From a virus: a DNA stretch of 57,929 nt. Every line of letters begins with the position of its first letter. Position 1 is the stretch's first letter. The stretch lies in IMG/VR virus record IMGVR_UViG_3300032050_000160, positions 1 to 57,929 of that record. One strand, written 5' to 3'. The translations under genes and the position numbers were made by a program. The notes beneath the pieces are model-generated. The model was not told the origin of the DNA. It was given only the letters and a program-made list of their open reading frames with translations, and did not search any database. Below are positions 1 through 7,349 of this stretch, in pieces.

Positions 1-50
1 CCAAACTCTTGTTCTTCTGAAGACAAGTCTTCCATGCCCATATGATTCAT
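1..50 (-). CDS. Small ORF running off the left end of the window (partial)
   Basis: An ATG at position 50 opens a frame that is still open at base 1. The predicted start is MNHMGMEDLSSEEQEF. An AGGAG sequence lies about 12 nt upstream, at the stop of the HslV-like gene. Joined to the right end of the window, the frame continues for a few codons (GRNAFSITK) and then stops, giving a 25-residue peptide. No function is recognised, and the call is tentative because the reading frame is so short. Confidence 0.35.
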   Translation of the reverse strand, partial: MNHMGMEDLSSEEQEF

Positions 51-65
51 ATAGTAACCATACTC

Positions 66-599
66 CTAAACACTTAGTATATCAATAGGACCTTTGCAAG
101 AAGTTGAATGAGTAATGGCAGCATTTACTGCAGTTACCGCTCTTTTTCTTGCGTCCTTTTGTTTTTGTGTTGAGTACAATGAACCTAATGCTAAATCCCC
201 GCCAGAACCCATTGCTAAATAATCTTGTTCATATTGAGTTAATGACATATCTGATGCATTATGTTCATATATCTTTCCACGAACACATATAATCATTCCA
301 AAATCAGAAGTTGGTGATACATCTACCCACCATTCTTCATAGAATTTGCGAAGGGCTTTTAAAAACTTGCTATACATAAACTTGTCAATGCTGCCTCGTC
401 CTTCAAACTCTGGCGGTACGAATAGATGCTTGATTCTATCCCCATCCATAGATCCAGCATATCCGAATAGATAGCCTTCTTTTTTCCATATCTTAGGACT
501 TGAACAAACGCTAATACTATTATCGTCTGATACGCCACGATCTCCAGCCATCCATATTTTATTGTTTACATTATCACGAACTACTGCAATACAAGTCAT
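66..599 (-). CDS. HslV/proteasome-beta-like Ntn hydrolase (threonine peptidase family)
   Basis: This 177-aa protein resembles HslV, the peptidase subunit of the bacterial HslVU protease. After Met removal it would begin with Thr2, the position of the catalytic N-terminal threonine. The expected partners are present: Asp20 in AGDRG (HslV has AGDGQ) and Lys36 in SPKIW. LFGYAGSMDGD (about residues 44-54) matches the HslV GFAGGTAD loop, and LAMGSGGDLALGSL matches the HslV AIGSGG strand. HslV is about 175 aa, so the length is normal. No HslU-type ATPase gene is seen. The gene lies just downstream of the lysin and has its own promoter plus a GAAAGG Shine-Dalgarno sequence. Its role in the phage is unknown; it could process virion or host proteins. 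Confidence 0.8.
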   Translation of the reverse strand: MTCIAVVRDNVNNKIWMAGDRGVSDDNSISVCSSPKIWKKEGYLFGYAGSMDGDRIKHLFVPPEFEGRGSIDKFMYSKFLKALRKFYEEWWVDVSPTSDFGMIICVRGKIYEHNASDMSLTQYEQDYLAMGSGGDLALGSLYSTQKQKDARKRAVTAVNAAITHSTSCKGPIDILSV

Positions 600-625
600 T
601 ACAAGCCTTTCTATATTTACTATTT

Positions 626-654
626 AGTATAGCACTGAACTAAAAATGTGTCAA
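626..654 (-). promoter_or_regulatory. Sigma70-type promoter of the HslV-like gene
   Basis: On the minus strand TTGACA (649-654) is followed after exactly 17 nt by TATACT (626-631). The -10 box is preceded by TGC, giving an extended -10. A leader of about 20 nt with GAAAGG precedes the ATG at 599. It is the best match to the full -35/-10 consensus that I found. Confidence 0.8.
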
Positions 655-1248
655 CTAATTAATAGTTTGTCCACATTCTGGACATGTCTTAGGCTTCTTA
701 GCAGTCTTATTAGGCTTTGCAGGCTCATCAGATTTCTTTACTGCTGCACCGCCGAATTTAGGACGACCAAATCCTACGATTGAAATTAAAACATTCTTTT
801 TATTTTTCTTATAAGCACGAAGTTGTTTGCAAACCTCTCCGCCATTTCTTTGGCTGCCCTTTTTATTGCTTGAGGTATTTCCTTCTATACACCATACAGT
901 TCCGTCACCATTGTCTTCAATAACAATGCCAACATGTGAGATTCTATCTACTCCGTCTGAAGGAAAATCAAAATATGCAACATCGCCTGGTTCTGGATCT
1001 GCAATATCTGCATCGATCCACGCCCCTGCCTTTTTAAATGCTGCTGCTCCACCTGGAGTATAAACAGTATTTGGTACTTTTACTCCTGCTTCATTTGCAC
1101 ACCACATAACAAATGAACCACACCATGGCTGGAAGTTAGCCTTTGTAAACTTTCCATATTTAGTTTCGTTATCTTTTGGACCTTCAATAGTTCCAACTTC
1201 GCCCTTTGCTACTTCAATAAACTTTTCTACTGTTCCCATTTCTGCCAT
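655..1248 (-). CDS. CHAP-domain endolysin
   Basis: This 197-aa protein is a peptidoglycan hydrolase of the CHAP (NlpC/P60-type cysteine peptidase/amidase) class. The catalytic Cys43 sits in FQPWCGSFVMW, His105 in ISHVGIV, and the polar third residue in CIEGNTS (about 122-124). The core fills about residues 5-165. A Lys/Pro-rich linker then leads to CPECG (Cys189, Cys192), a lone zinc-knuckle half rather than a full cell-wall-binding domain. There is no signal peptide, so export should need a holin; small membrane protein genes lie directly upstream. AAGGA sits 6 nt before the ATG. Confidence 0.9.
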   Translation of the reverse strand: MAEMGTVEKFIEVAKGEVGTIEGPKDNETKYGKFTKANFQPWCGSFVMWCANEAGVKVPNTVYTPGGAAAFKKAGAWIDADIADPEPGDVAYFDFPSDGVDRISHVGIVIEDNGDGTVWCIEGNTSSNKKGSQRNGGEVCKQLRAYKKNKKNVLISIVGFGRPKFGGAAVKKSDEPAKPNKTAKKPKTCPECGQTIN

Positions 1249-1250
1249 GA

Positions 1251-1694
1251 TTAATCCTTATCCCAATCCAAGTCTACTGGTTGTTCTTCTGGCATTGCGC
1301 CGTCTGGTTTCTTTGCAAGTCTTGCTCTTACCTCATCAAGTTCTGCATCAAGTTTATCTTCTGCCATTTTAATTTCAGACTCTAATTTCTTATCTGCTTG
1401 AGTATTTTTAGCATCCATTTCTTTATTAGACAATTGTGCAGCCATGATATCTTTTGCACCAGATTGTCCAATCAATAAACCTGCCAATGTTCCAGTAATA
1501 AATGTTGCTACTGAGCCGAGAACATTAAAAAACATTTTGTCATTTTCTGACTGTGCTCCAATTGGCTGTGTCACAAATATAAGAGCGTATAGAATACCTA
1601 ACGCTGTAAACAATAAAATTGCTCCCAATGTACAACCAAGAATAAATTTAAGCCGTGCATCAAGATCTTGTGGTGTTAATCTTTGTTTAGACAT
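1251..1694 (-). CDS. Two-helix membrane protein with charged C-terminal coiled coil (holin-like)
   Basis: This 147-aa protein has two hydrophobic segments, at about residues 16-40 (FILGCTLGAILLFTALGIL) and 57-78 (VLGSVATFITGTLAGLLIG). A long acidic and basic helical tail follows (residues 80-147), rich in Lys, Glu and Asp. It ends 2 nt before the endolysin gene, and its start overlaps the stop of the upstream lipoprotein gene. Topology and position suit a holin or holin partner. I see no family-specific motif, so function is inferred from context only. Confidence 0.6.
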   Translation of the reverse strand: MSKQRLTPQDLDARLKFILGCTLGAILLFTALGILYALIFVTQPIGAQSENDKMFFNVLGSVATFITGTLAGLLIGQSGAKDIMAAQLSNKEMDAKNTQADKKLESEIKMAEDKLDAELDEVRARLAKKPDGAMPEEQPVDLDWDKD

Positions 1695-1906
1695 TATTTA
1701 CCTTTCGTCTTCTGATATTCATCCCATGCCTCTTGACCAATTATGTCTCGTGTACATGTGCCAGATGTCTCGCAAATAGGAGGATTGCATTCTTTGGCAT
1801 CCCAATTTGCTGGATCCTGACAAGGATAGCGATAGTGACCGTCATACCCGCAGCCACTAAGACCTAATACAAGTATACACGATAATAAAATATGACGAAT
1901 CTTCAT
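1694..1906 (-). CDS. Small lipoprotein in the lysis cassette
   Basis: This 70-aa protein starts MKIRHILLSCILVLGLSGC, a type II signal peptide with lipobox LSGC. The mature protein would begin at Cys19 as a lipid-anchored, Cys-rich peptide of about 52 residues (six Cys after the signal, in motifs such as PPICETSGTC). It is probably exported and anchored to the outer face of the membrane. It lies between two small membrane protein genes in the lysis region, so it could act in lysis or in superinfection exclusion. No family is recognised with certainty. It has a leaderless-type promoter. Confidence 0.7.
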   Translation of the reverse strand: MKIRHILLSCILVLGLSGCGYDGHYRYPCQDPANWDAKECNPPICETSGTCTRDIIGQEAWDEYQKTKGK

Positions 1907-1912
1907 ATCTGT

Positions 1913-1921
1913 ATTATACCA
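1913..1921 (-). promoter_or_regulatory. Extended -10 promoter, leaderless type (lipoprotein gene)
   Basis: TGGTATAAT is followed by 6 nt (ACAGAT) and the ATG at 1906. No Shine-Dalgarno sequence lies between, so the transcript would start at or next to the start codon. No convincing -35 box is seen. Confidence 0.65.
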
Positions 1922-1923
1922 AG

Positions 1924-2133
1924 TTATTCTTTCTCTTCACGAAGCGGGATAGTGATAAGCCATAGGGCTATTGATATTAATGTGGCTACCCCCACTACCT
2001 GCTGGGCGGTACCTGTAAGGGTAAGCCAAGCAATAAAGAAGCCAAGGATGGTAAATACTTGGGCTATGCTCTCAACTACAGCAGCCTTAAGCCACTTTAA
2101 GAATCCCTTAACTATCTTCTTAATCATGTTCAT
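1924..2133 (-). CDS. Small hydrophobic membrane protein (holin candidate)
   Basis: This 69-aa protein has an N-terminal basic amphipathic stretch (MIKKIVKGFLKWLKAA) and then one long or two short membrane helices at about residues 22-63 (IAQVFTILGFFIAWLTL, then VVGVATLISIALWLITI). It ends with the charged tail PLREEKE. AAGGAGG stands 7 nt before the ATG. The upstream gene stops 2 nt before this start. Size, charge pattern and location near the endolysin make it a candidate holin, though no motif proves it. Confidence 0.6.
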   Translation of the reverse strand: MNMIKKIVKGFLKWLKAAVVESIAQVFTILGFFIAWLTLTGTAQQVVGVATLISIALWLITIPLREEKE

Positions 2134-2134
2134 A

Positions 2135-3772
2135 TTATAACCTCCTTAGTGACATAACTGAACTAACTATATTTCCTACCAAAATAACAGGGATCACAAC
2201 CTCTTGAACTTTTTCTCTCTGATCATCTGTCATATCTTTACCCCATTCTGTTGGGCTTAACAACTTTTCAAAATCTATATCTGTCAATACGCCAAGCGGA
2301 TCTGCTAAGAATGCCTCTGTTTGTATTTCTGTTACAGCATCTGCTAAGGTATATGGCATTGAAGCATCTTCATTTTGTGCTGCTTTTTCAGCAAATTGAA
2401 CTACGGCTGCTGCTACTGCAGGATTTTCTTTTGCTACCTCTGCAATAAGGGCAACTTCTTCTGCCTTAATACCAAGATCTTCTGCCAACGCTTTCTTAGC
2501 CTCTGGGTTTAACTCAGTTAAAAAGTTTGATACGGCTGACATTAATTTAGAATCATTAACACTAATTAGTTTATTTAATTTCTTAAGTTCCTCATCAGAA
2601 ATAGGACTGCTATCCGTGTTATCATTATCTGGTGCTACTACAGGATCTTCGTCAACAGGTTGCTCAGGTTCAGGCTCTGGAGTTGGATCTGTATCCGTTG
2701 GCTGAGGTGAAGGCTCTTCTGAAGGCTCTGGAGTTGGATCAGTCTCTTCGTCTACCCCACCTGTTGTATCAGGGCTTGGGGTTGGAGTGGGATCGTCTGG
2801 TTCAGTTTGCTCTTCATCATCAGGGAATCTTGGATCCTCTGGAGTAATTATTTCTGGATCAACCTCAACATCAGGTTCAGGCAAATCTGGCTCATCTGTA
2901 GGCTCAGGACTTGGCTCTGGTTCTGGTTCGGTTGTAATATCTGGTTCTGGCTCATTAACTTCTTCACCATTAATAGATGCAATAAGATTATTAAGGTCTG
3001 ATATTTCTGAAGCCAATTGTGCTGCTTCTGCTACCTGCTCTTGCTGCTCTTCGGGCGTTATAGGGGCTTCTGTGGGCGTTGGAGAGGGTTCTGGAGATGG
3101 CTGCTGAGTAGGTGTAGGAGAAGGATCTGGAATAGGCTCTGCTTGCAATGTAGGGGCAGGAGAATTAGGAGAAACCTGTGTAGCGCCCCAAGCCTCTAAA
3201 GAAACAATATCTCCATTATGAAGCCTTACCCCTGTTCTAAGATTTTGATATTCTGGACCTTGATAACTATAGGACACCGCTAAACCGCCAGTATTAGTAA
3301 TAGCCACTAATATATTTACTGTACTTGGTTGTGCCCCATAGTTACCGTATGGGACCATATTTAGATTTAATTGAAATCCGCCCTCTGAATAATATATATC
3401 CAAACCAGATGTTCCGCTTGCTCCTGGATACCAGTCCATTGAATATAAGGAGATAGATGGTGTATTAGGATATGCCCAGTATGTGGGATCAGGTTGACCA
3501 AATGTAATTACTGAGTTAGTTGTTGCATAAATGTTTTCATACTGTACCCCGTCAAAAGTAACTGTGCTTGCAATAGGAATTTGATAAGATATATCATCAC
3601 CTGAGCAGGTATCCATTGTATGTACTGTAGGTTCGGCATCGCCATTATATGCTGCTGCTATGGTTTGTGATTGTATAAAGTTTACACAAGTGGCATTAGC
3701 GTTTTCTGGAAGCCATAGGTTAAAACCAAATGCTAATAAAGTTGCTGTTAATATTCTGGTTAATTTCTTAAT
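2135..3772 (-). CDS. Secreted, membrane-anchored protein with beta-rich head and Pro/Glu/Thr stalk (apparent ATT start)
   Basis: The first ATG is at 3616 (493 aa) and has no Shine-Dalgarno sequence. The frame stays open upstream, and residues before that ATG form a convincing signal peptide: IKKLTRILTATLLAFGF, then a cleavage site after NANA. I therefore place the start at ATT 3772, preceded by GGAGG (11 nt) and AAGGA (2 nt), giving 545 aa. The mature protein has a beta-sandwich-like head of about 150 residues with ITFG and DWYPG motifs, somewhat NIDO-like. A 150-residue Pro/Glu/Asp/Thr repeat stalk follows, then a helical region. A C-terminal hydrophobic helix (VVIPVILVGNIVSSVM) is capped by SLRRL. 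This is the design of a cell-surface protein. Function is unknown; receptor masking is one possibility. Confidence 0.7.
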   Translation of the reverse strand: MKKLTRILTATLLAFGFNLWLPENANATCVNFIQSQTIAAAYNGDAEPTVHTMDTCSGDDISYQIPIASTVTFDGVQYENIYATTNSVITFGQPDPTYWAYPNTPSISLYSMDWYPGASGTSGLDIYYSEGGFQLNLNMVPYGNYGAQPSTVNILVAITNTGGLAVSYSYQGPEYQNLRTGVRLHNGDIVSLEAWGATQVSPNSPAPTLQAEPIPDPSPTPTQQPSPEPSPTPTEAPITPEEQQEQVAEAAQLASEISDLNNLIASINGEEVNEPEPDITTEPEPEPSPEPTDEPDLPEPDVEVDPEIITPEDPRFPDDEEQTEPDDPTPTPSPDTTGGVDEETDPTPEPSEEPSPQPTDTDPTPEPEPEQPVDEDPVVAPDNDNTDSSPISDEELKKLNKLISVNDSKLMSAVSNFLTELNPEAKKALAEDLGIKAEEVALIAEVAKENPAVAAAVVQFAEKAAQNEDASMPYTLADAVTEIQTEAFLADPLGVLTDIDFEKLLSPTEWGKDMTDDQREKVQEVVIPVILVGNIVSSVMSLRRL

Positions 3773-3803
3773 TGTCCTTTCTGCCTCCAGATTTAATAAA
3801 ACT

Positions 3804-3812
3804 ATTATAACA
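3804..3812 (-). promoter_or_regulatory. Extended -10 promoter downstream of a terminator
   Basis: TGTTATAAT lies right after the terminator at 3821-3853 and about 32 nt before the proposed ATT start at 3772. The leader holds GGAGG and AAGGA. Its position supports a translation start well upstream of the ATG at 3616. Confidence 0.65.
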
Positions 3813-3820
3813 TTTTATTT

Positions 3821-3853
3821 AAAAAAGAAAAGGGAGCCAGTTTCCTGACTCCC
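3821..3853 (-). terminator. Rho-independent terminator after the Ala-rich surface protein gene
   Basis: The minus-strand RNA would form a 9-bp stem, GGGAGUCAG with CUGGCUCCC (one G-U pair), closed by a GAAA tetraloop. UUUUCUUUUUU follows. It starts about 20 nt after the stop codon at 3873. Confidence 0.88.
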
Positions 3854-3872
3854 AAATCTTTTAATTTGTTAA

Positions 3873-5021
3873 TTACTTAACAAGTGTAACCTTTGCCTTT
3901 GGATTTTTTGCGTTCCACTTCTTGGCAAGATCATTAAATGCCTTCTTCATTGCAGCGATTGCAGCAGCATTATCTGCCTTTACCTTTGCAAGTTCAGCAT
4001 CTGCAGCAACCTTTGCATCAGCAAGAGCCTTATCAGCAGCAACCTTAGCGGTTACAGCATTAGCCTTTAGTGTTGCAATTTCAGCAGCAGCAGTAATAGC
4101 AGCAGCGTCAGCAACAGCCTTAGCAGCAGCAGCATCAGATGCAGCCTTTGCTACAGCAGCAGCGAGAGCAGCATCTGCAGTTACCTTATCAGCAGCACGA
4201 GCAGCCTTTTCTGCAGCAAGTGCAGCGTTAGCAGTAGCAAGTGCTCCAGCAAGATCAGATACTGTTACGATTGCAGTCTGAGAAGTTGTTGCCAACTTGA
4301 TTGTTGGAACAGATGTTGGAGCAGTAATAGATGCTCCTACAGCAACAGTTCCAGCAGTTGCAGGAAGTGAGATCTCTGATGTGTAACGACCTGTTACAAG
4401 AGCATCAGCAGTTACTGTTCCAGCAGTTGCGCCACCAAGAGTAGTAACAGTTACTGTATCAGCAACAGCGTTGCCGAAAATATCTGCTACATCAAGAGTT
4501 GCAGTTACCTTGCCAGAAATATTTCCTGAAGCAGGGATTGACATCTTAAGTTCATATGCAGGACCTGCAACACCCTTAAGATAAATTGTTGTGCTTGCAC
4601 CAGTTACAGAAACTGTAACCGCAGATGCAGCAGTAGTTGTTGTATATGCATATACAGTCGCTGTTGTTGAAGCAGGTGTGACTGTGATTGATGATGATCC
4701 AGCAGATGCATTAACTGTTGAACCAATTGCAGAGACGAGGCGTGTTCCAGCACCAACTGCAGTAAATGTTACTGGTGTTCCAGCAACTACTGTAGCGGTG
4801 ATAAGAAGTGCTTCGTTGTTTGTAACAGTTGAGGTATCTGCAACGCTTACTACGTTATCAGATGGAACCTTAACTGTGAATGGTGAGGCTGCAGTACCTG
4901 CGCCAGAAATTTCTGTTGTTACGTCTACAGAAACGGTATTGGCACTTGCAGGTGTCACTACGAGTGTGCCCAATGTCATGGCTGCAACCACGGCAAGAGC
5001 AATCTTCTTAAATGAATTCAT
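3873..5021 (-). CDS. Secreted Ala-rich surface protein resembling host surface proteins
   Basis: This 382-aa protein starts at ATG 5021, which has AAAAGGAG in front; an ATG 21 nt upstream lacks a ribosome site. The signal peptide begins MNSFKKIALAVVAAMTLG and ends with ASA before Asn. Residues of about 30-250 form Thr/Ala/Val-rich beta repeats with invasin-like wording such as GKVTATLDVADIFGN. Residues of about 255-355 are an Ala/Lys/Asp coiled coil. The C-terminus ends WNAKNPKAKVTLVK. From memory this layout resembles surface proteins of freshwater actinobacteria, so host origin is likely. The base composition is richer in GC than its neighbours because of GCA/GCN runs. Possible roles are host surface mimicry or superinfection exclusion. 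Confidence 0.75.
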   Translation of the reverse strand: MNSFKKIALAVVAAMTLGTLVVTPASANTVSVDVTTEISGAGTAASPFTVKVPSDNVVSVADTSTVTNNEALLITATVVAGTPVTFTAVGAGTRLVSAIGSTVNASAGSSSITVTPASTTATVYAYTTTTAASAVTVSVTGASTTIYLKGVAGPAYELKMSIPASGNISGKVTATLDVADIFGNAVADTVTVTTLGGATAGTVTADALVTGRYTSEISLPATAGTVAVGASITAPTSVPTIKLATTSQTAIVTVSDLAGALATANAALAAEKAARAADKVTADAALAAAVAKAASDAAAAKAVADAAAITAAAEIATLKANAVTAKVAADKALADAKVAADAELAKVKADNAAAIAAMKKAFNDLAKKWNAKNPKAKVTLVK

Positions 5022-5047
5022 TTTTCTCCTTTTATTATTCATTTTAT

Positions 5048-6826
5048 TTATATTGTTTTTAGTCTATCCAAATAGTCATTTATTTCTTCTATTTGACTAG
5101 GTTTATAGTGTATCACATTGTCTGGCAATGTGTCAACTCTACGAGGCTGTCCACGAAAAGTGTGAACATCAACTTCAAGGTTTTTATCCCTTGGAGTATA
5201 TGATATCGCACCAAAGATAGAACCGCAAACTGCGTCTGCCAAGTCCTTAGATTTCTTGCGTGGGTGATCTACCTTATCATTTTTCATAATCTTTAATTCT
5301 GTTAATTCTTCAAACAAAAGTTCTATAGCAGGCATTACTAATCTTTGTTCATATACAAGCATTGCCATATCCTCATAATGTTTCTTTGCTACAGATACTG
5401 TTTCTGTTCGTATGCCTACTGCCTGTAATTCATTCTGAATATCAAATGATTGCCAACGATCAAATGTAACTAATCCTATATTAAATCCTAGTCTGCGTAG
5501 ATTTTGTATCCACTGCTTTACTTCAGATAGGTTTACTGGCCCCTCTACCTTTGGTTCCCACCAGGCCACTGCATCAACAACAACAATAGGAGATATCTGC
5601 TCATAATCTTTTATTACTTGAACATTTACCCACTTCTCAACATGTGCAATGGCTATGGCACACTTGTCATGCTTTTGTGCAAGGTCAGCATGAACATAAT
5701 AAACCTTTTCTGGATCTGGCTTAAAGTTTTCTTCAAATCTTCTGAATTGATCCAGAGGATTTCTTATTGTCATACAGGCACGAACTTTATCTGCTTGTTT
5801 AAAAAATGCATCAGAAGCATAGGTGGGAACACAGGCAAAACGCATCATAGCATCACCAAGGTCTGTCATAAAAGCAATCTTAAAGTCATCTATTTTTCGA
5901 GTAGGATTTACTTCCCATGTTGGACGCTTGAGTGCAAATACTCCAGGATATTTATATGACTTGATATGATCTTCGTCCCATGATATCTCAAACCAATTGT
6001 CTTTGTCGTCTTCTGGCAGTAGTGGATTAATAATAAACTTATGATTCTTTGATACAACTTCTTTATCAGCAATTACTGCTTCATACCGCTCAGAAATAAA
6101 ATCTCCATTGTAGCGAGGGAATGAAAGCAAAACCACTTTACCAAGATCGGGGAAGCGGGAATCTACAGAACCACGAAATGCTTTATATATATTGTCAGCA
6201 GTCTTTCCTTGCTCATTACCAGTTGCAACTTCAGATGCGAAACCAGAAATCTCATCAAGAACTGCTAACAAAAGATTTAAACCTTCATGCGATTCTCTTT
6301 CTGAGTGACCAGAGTAAACTGTAATTGATTTATCAAATCCTATTGAGTCTACCTTTGCTTCATACTTGCCAGCAAACCAAGGTGACTTTTCAATCTTAGT
6401 CTTAAATCCTTTAAAGAAAACATTCTTTGCCTGTTGTGCGTTGATAGCAACATTAATAAGATCTATTGCATCTCCACTTGGTTTTCCGAAATATCTTGCA
6501 GGATCTTTGAGACATAATAACTTATAGACAATATAAGCACAAGCAACAGTAGAGGTGAAGTCCTTCCCACTACCCTTCCCAAGTTGAAGAATAATTTCGT
6601 TCTTTGTGTATTTTTCATAGTATCTTGCACCATCTTCCTCTCCCATTAATTGTTGTAAGTCTTCTTTACGATAAATCTGACTCATTGCCTGAACAATGTC
6701 ATACTGGATATCTGAAAGTCCTGGCTGCCCTAAATAATCTGGGGACTCAACAAATGTCTTTGCATCTACTGGAGTTTCTTCAAAATGATTATCTTTTAAT
6801 GCCTCAAGAAAATCATCAAACATCAT
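5048..6826 (-). CDS. terL: Terminase large subunit
   Basis: This is the packaging motor ATPase and headful nuclease, about 592 aa. The Walker A motif is GKGSGKD (about residues 83-89) and Walker B is LLLAVLDE (about 185-192). The C-terminal RNase H-like nuclease shows YYVHADLA (first Asp), GLVTFDRWQS (middle Asp) and SKDLADAVCG (last Asp). The length is normal. The start overlaps the end of the small-subunit gene by about 11 nt. I prefer ATG 6826; a TTG at 6832 is an alternative and neither has a clear ribosome site. It docks on the portal encoded at 45381-46979. Confidence 0.95.
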   Translation of the reverse strand: MMFDDFLEALKDNHFEETPVDAKTFVESPDYLGQPGLSDIQYDIVQAMSQIYRKEDLQQLMGEEDGARYYEKYTKNEIILQLGKGSGKDFTSTVACAYIVYKLLCLKDPARYFGKPSGDAIDLINVAINAQQAKNVFFKGFKTKIEKSPWFAGKYEAKVDSIGFDKSITVYSGHSERESHEGLNLLLAVLDEISGFASEVATGNEQGKTADNIYKAFRGSVDSRFPDLGKVVLLSFPRYNGDFISERYEAVIADKEVVSKNHKFIINPLLPEDDKDNWFEISWDEDHIKSYKYPGVFALKRPTWEVNPTRKIDDFKIAFMTDLGDAMMRFACVPTYASDAFFKQADKVRACMTIRNPLDQFRRFEENFKPDPEKVYYVHADLAQKHDKCAIAIAHVEKWVNVQVIKDYEQISPIVVVDAVAWWEPKVEGPVNLSEVKQWIQNLRRLGFNIGLVTFDRWQSFDIQNELQAVGIRTETVSVAKKHYEDMAMLVYEQRLVMPAIELLFEELTELKIMKNDKVDHPRKKSKDLADAVCGSIFGAISYTPRDKNLEVDVHTFRGQPRRVDTLPDNVIHYKPSQIEEINDYLDRLKTI

Positions 6827-7349
6827 GGACAATTGTAATCACTTCATCTTTCTTGGCAACTTCTGAAAGTCTACGCATAATCTCATCACGAATCTGTGGA
6901 TACTCTGATGCTATATCACGAAGAATTGCCATCAATACTTCTTGCTTCTTTTCAATTTGAAGCATTTCTTCTGCAAGTTCTTTATTTTCTAATAGACCAG
7001 CCTTTTGTAGCATATCAATTCTTTTAGATTCAATATCCATAACTAATTTAATTGCTTGTGTTTTTGCACTAAGATTATTATTGAGCGATGCTTCATCAAT
7101 AACCTCATATGATTTTGCAATAAGTTTATTATAATGAGTATCTGCTACTGCAAGGGCCTCCTTGGCACGAGCACGAATAGCATCATTTGCAGATGCCATG
7201 ACCTTCCACTCATTAATATGCTGTACTACACGAGTCCTAGGTATTGCAAGATCTTTAGATATTTTTGTTGCATCATTACCTTTTAAATATTCTCCTACGA
7301 CAATATTTATTTCGTCTAAATGCTTAATTAAATCTTCTTCAGTTGACAT
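6816..7349 (-). CDS. terS: Putative terminase small subunit
   Basis: This 177-aa protein (from ATG 7349; an ATG at 7373 would add 8 residues) begins with a helix-turn-helix, roughly residues 20-45 (GNDATKISKDLAIPRTRVVQ). A long, mainly helical and charged region follows that could oligomerise. It ends in an overlap with terL, the usual place for TerS, whose job is to recognise the packaging site and load TerL. Sequence identity of the family is low, so the call rests on the HTH, size and position. Its start overlaps the end of the upstream SGNH-like gene by 11 nt. Confidence 0.75.
   Translation of the reverse strand: MSTEEDLIKHLDEINIVVGEYLKGNDATKISKDLAIPRTRVVQHINEWKVMASANDAIRARAKEALAVADTHYNKLIAKSYEVIDEASLNNNLSAKTQAIKLVMDIESKRIDMLQKAGLLENKELAEEMLQIEKKQEVLMAILRDIASEYPQIRDEIMRRLSEVAKKDEVITIVHDV

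Noticed and set aside
2121-2140. TTATAAT before the 69-aa membrane protein as a promoter
   Set aside because: It lies between a strong AAGGAGG and the ATG and lacks the TGn extension. It reads better as ribosome site spacer and stop codon overlap.
2787-3107. Plus-strand Ser/Gly-rich ORF
   Set aside because: It mirrors the Pro/Glu/Thr stalk repeats of the true minus-strand gene.
4591-5100. Plus-strand ORF of 169 aa opposite the Ala-rich surface protein
   Set aside because: It is an antisense shadow of a repetitive GCA/ACA-rich gene, with no ribosome site.
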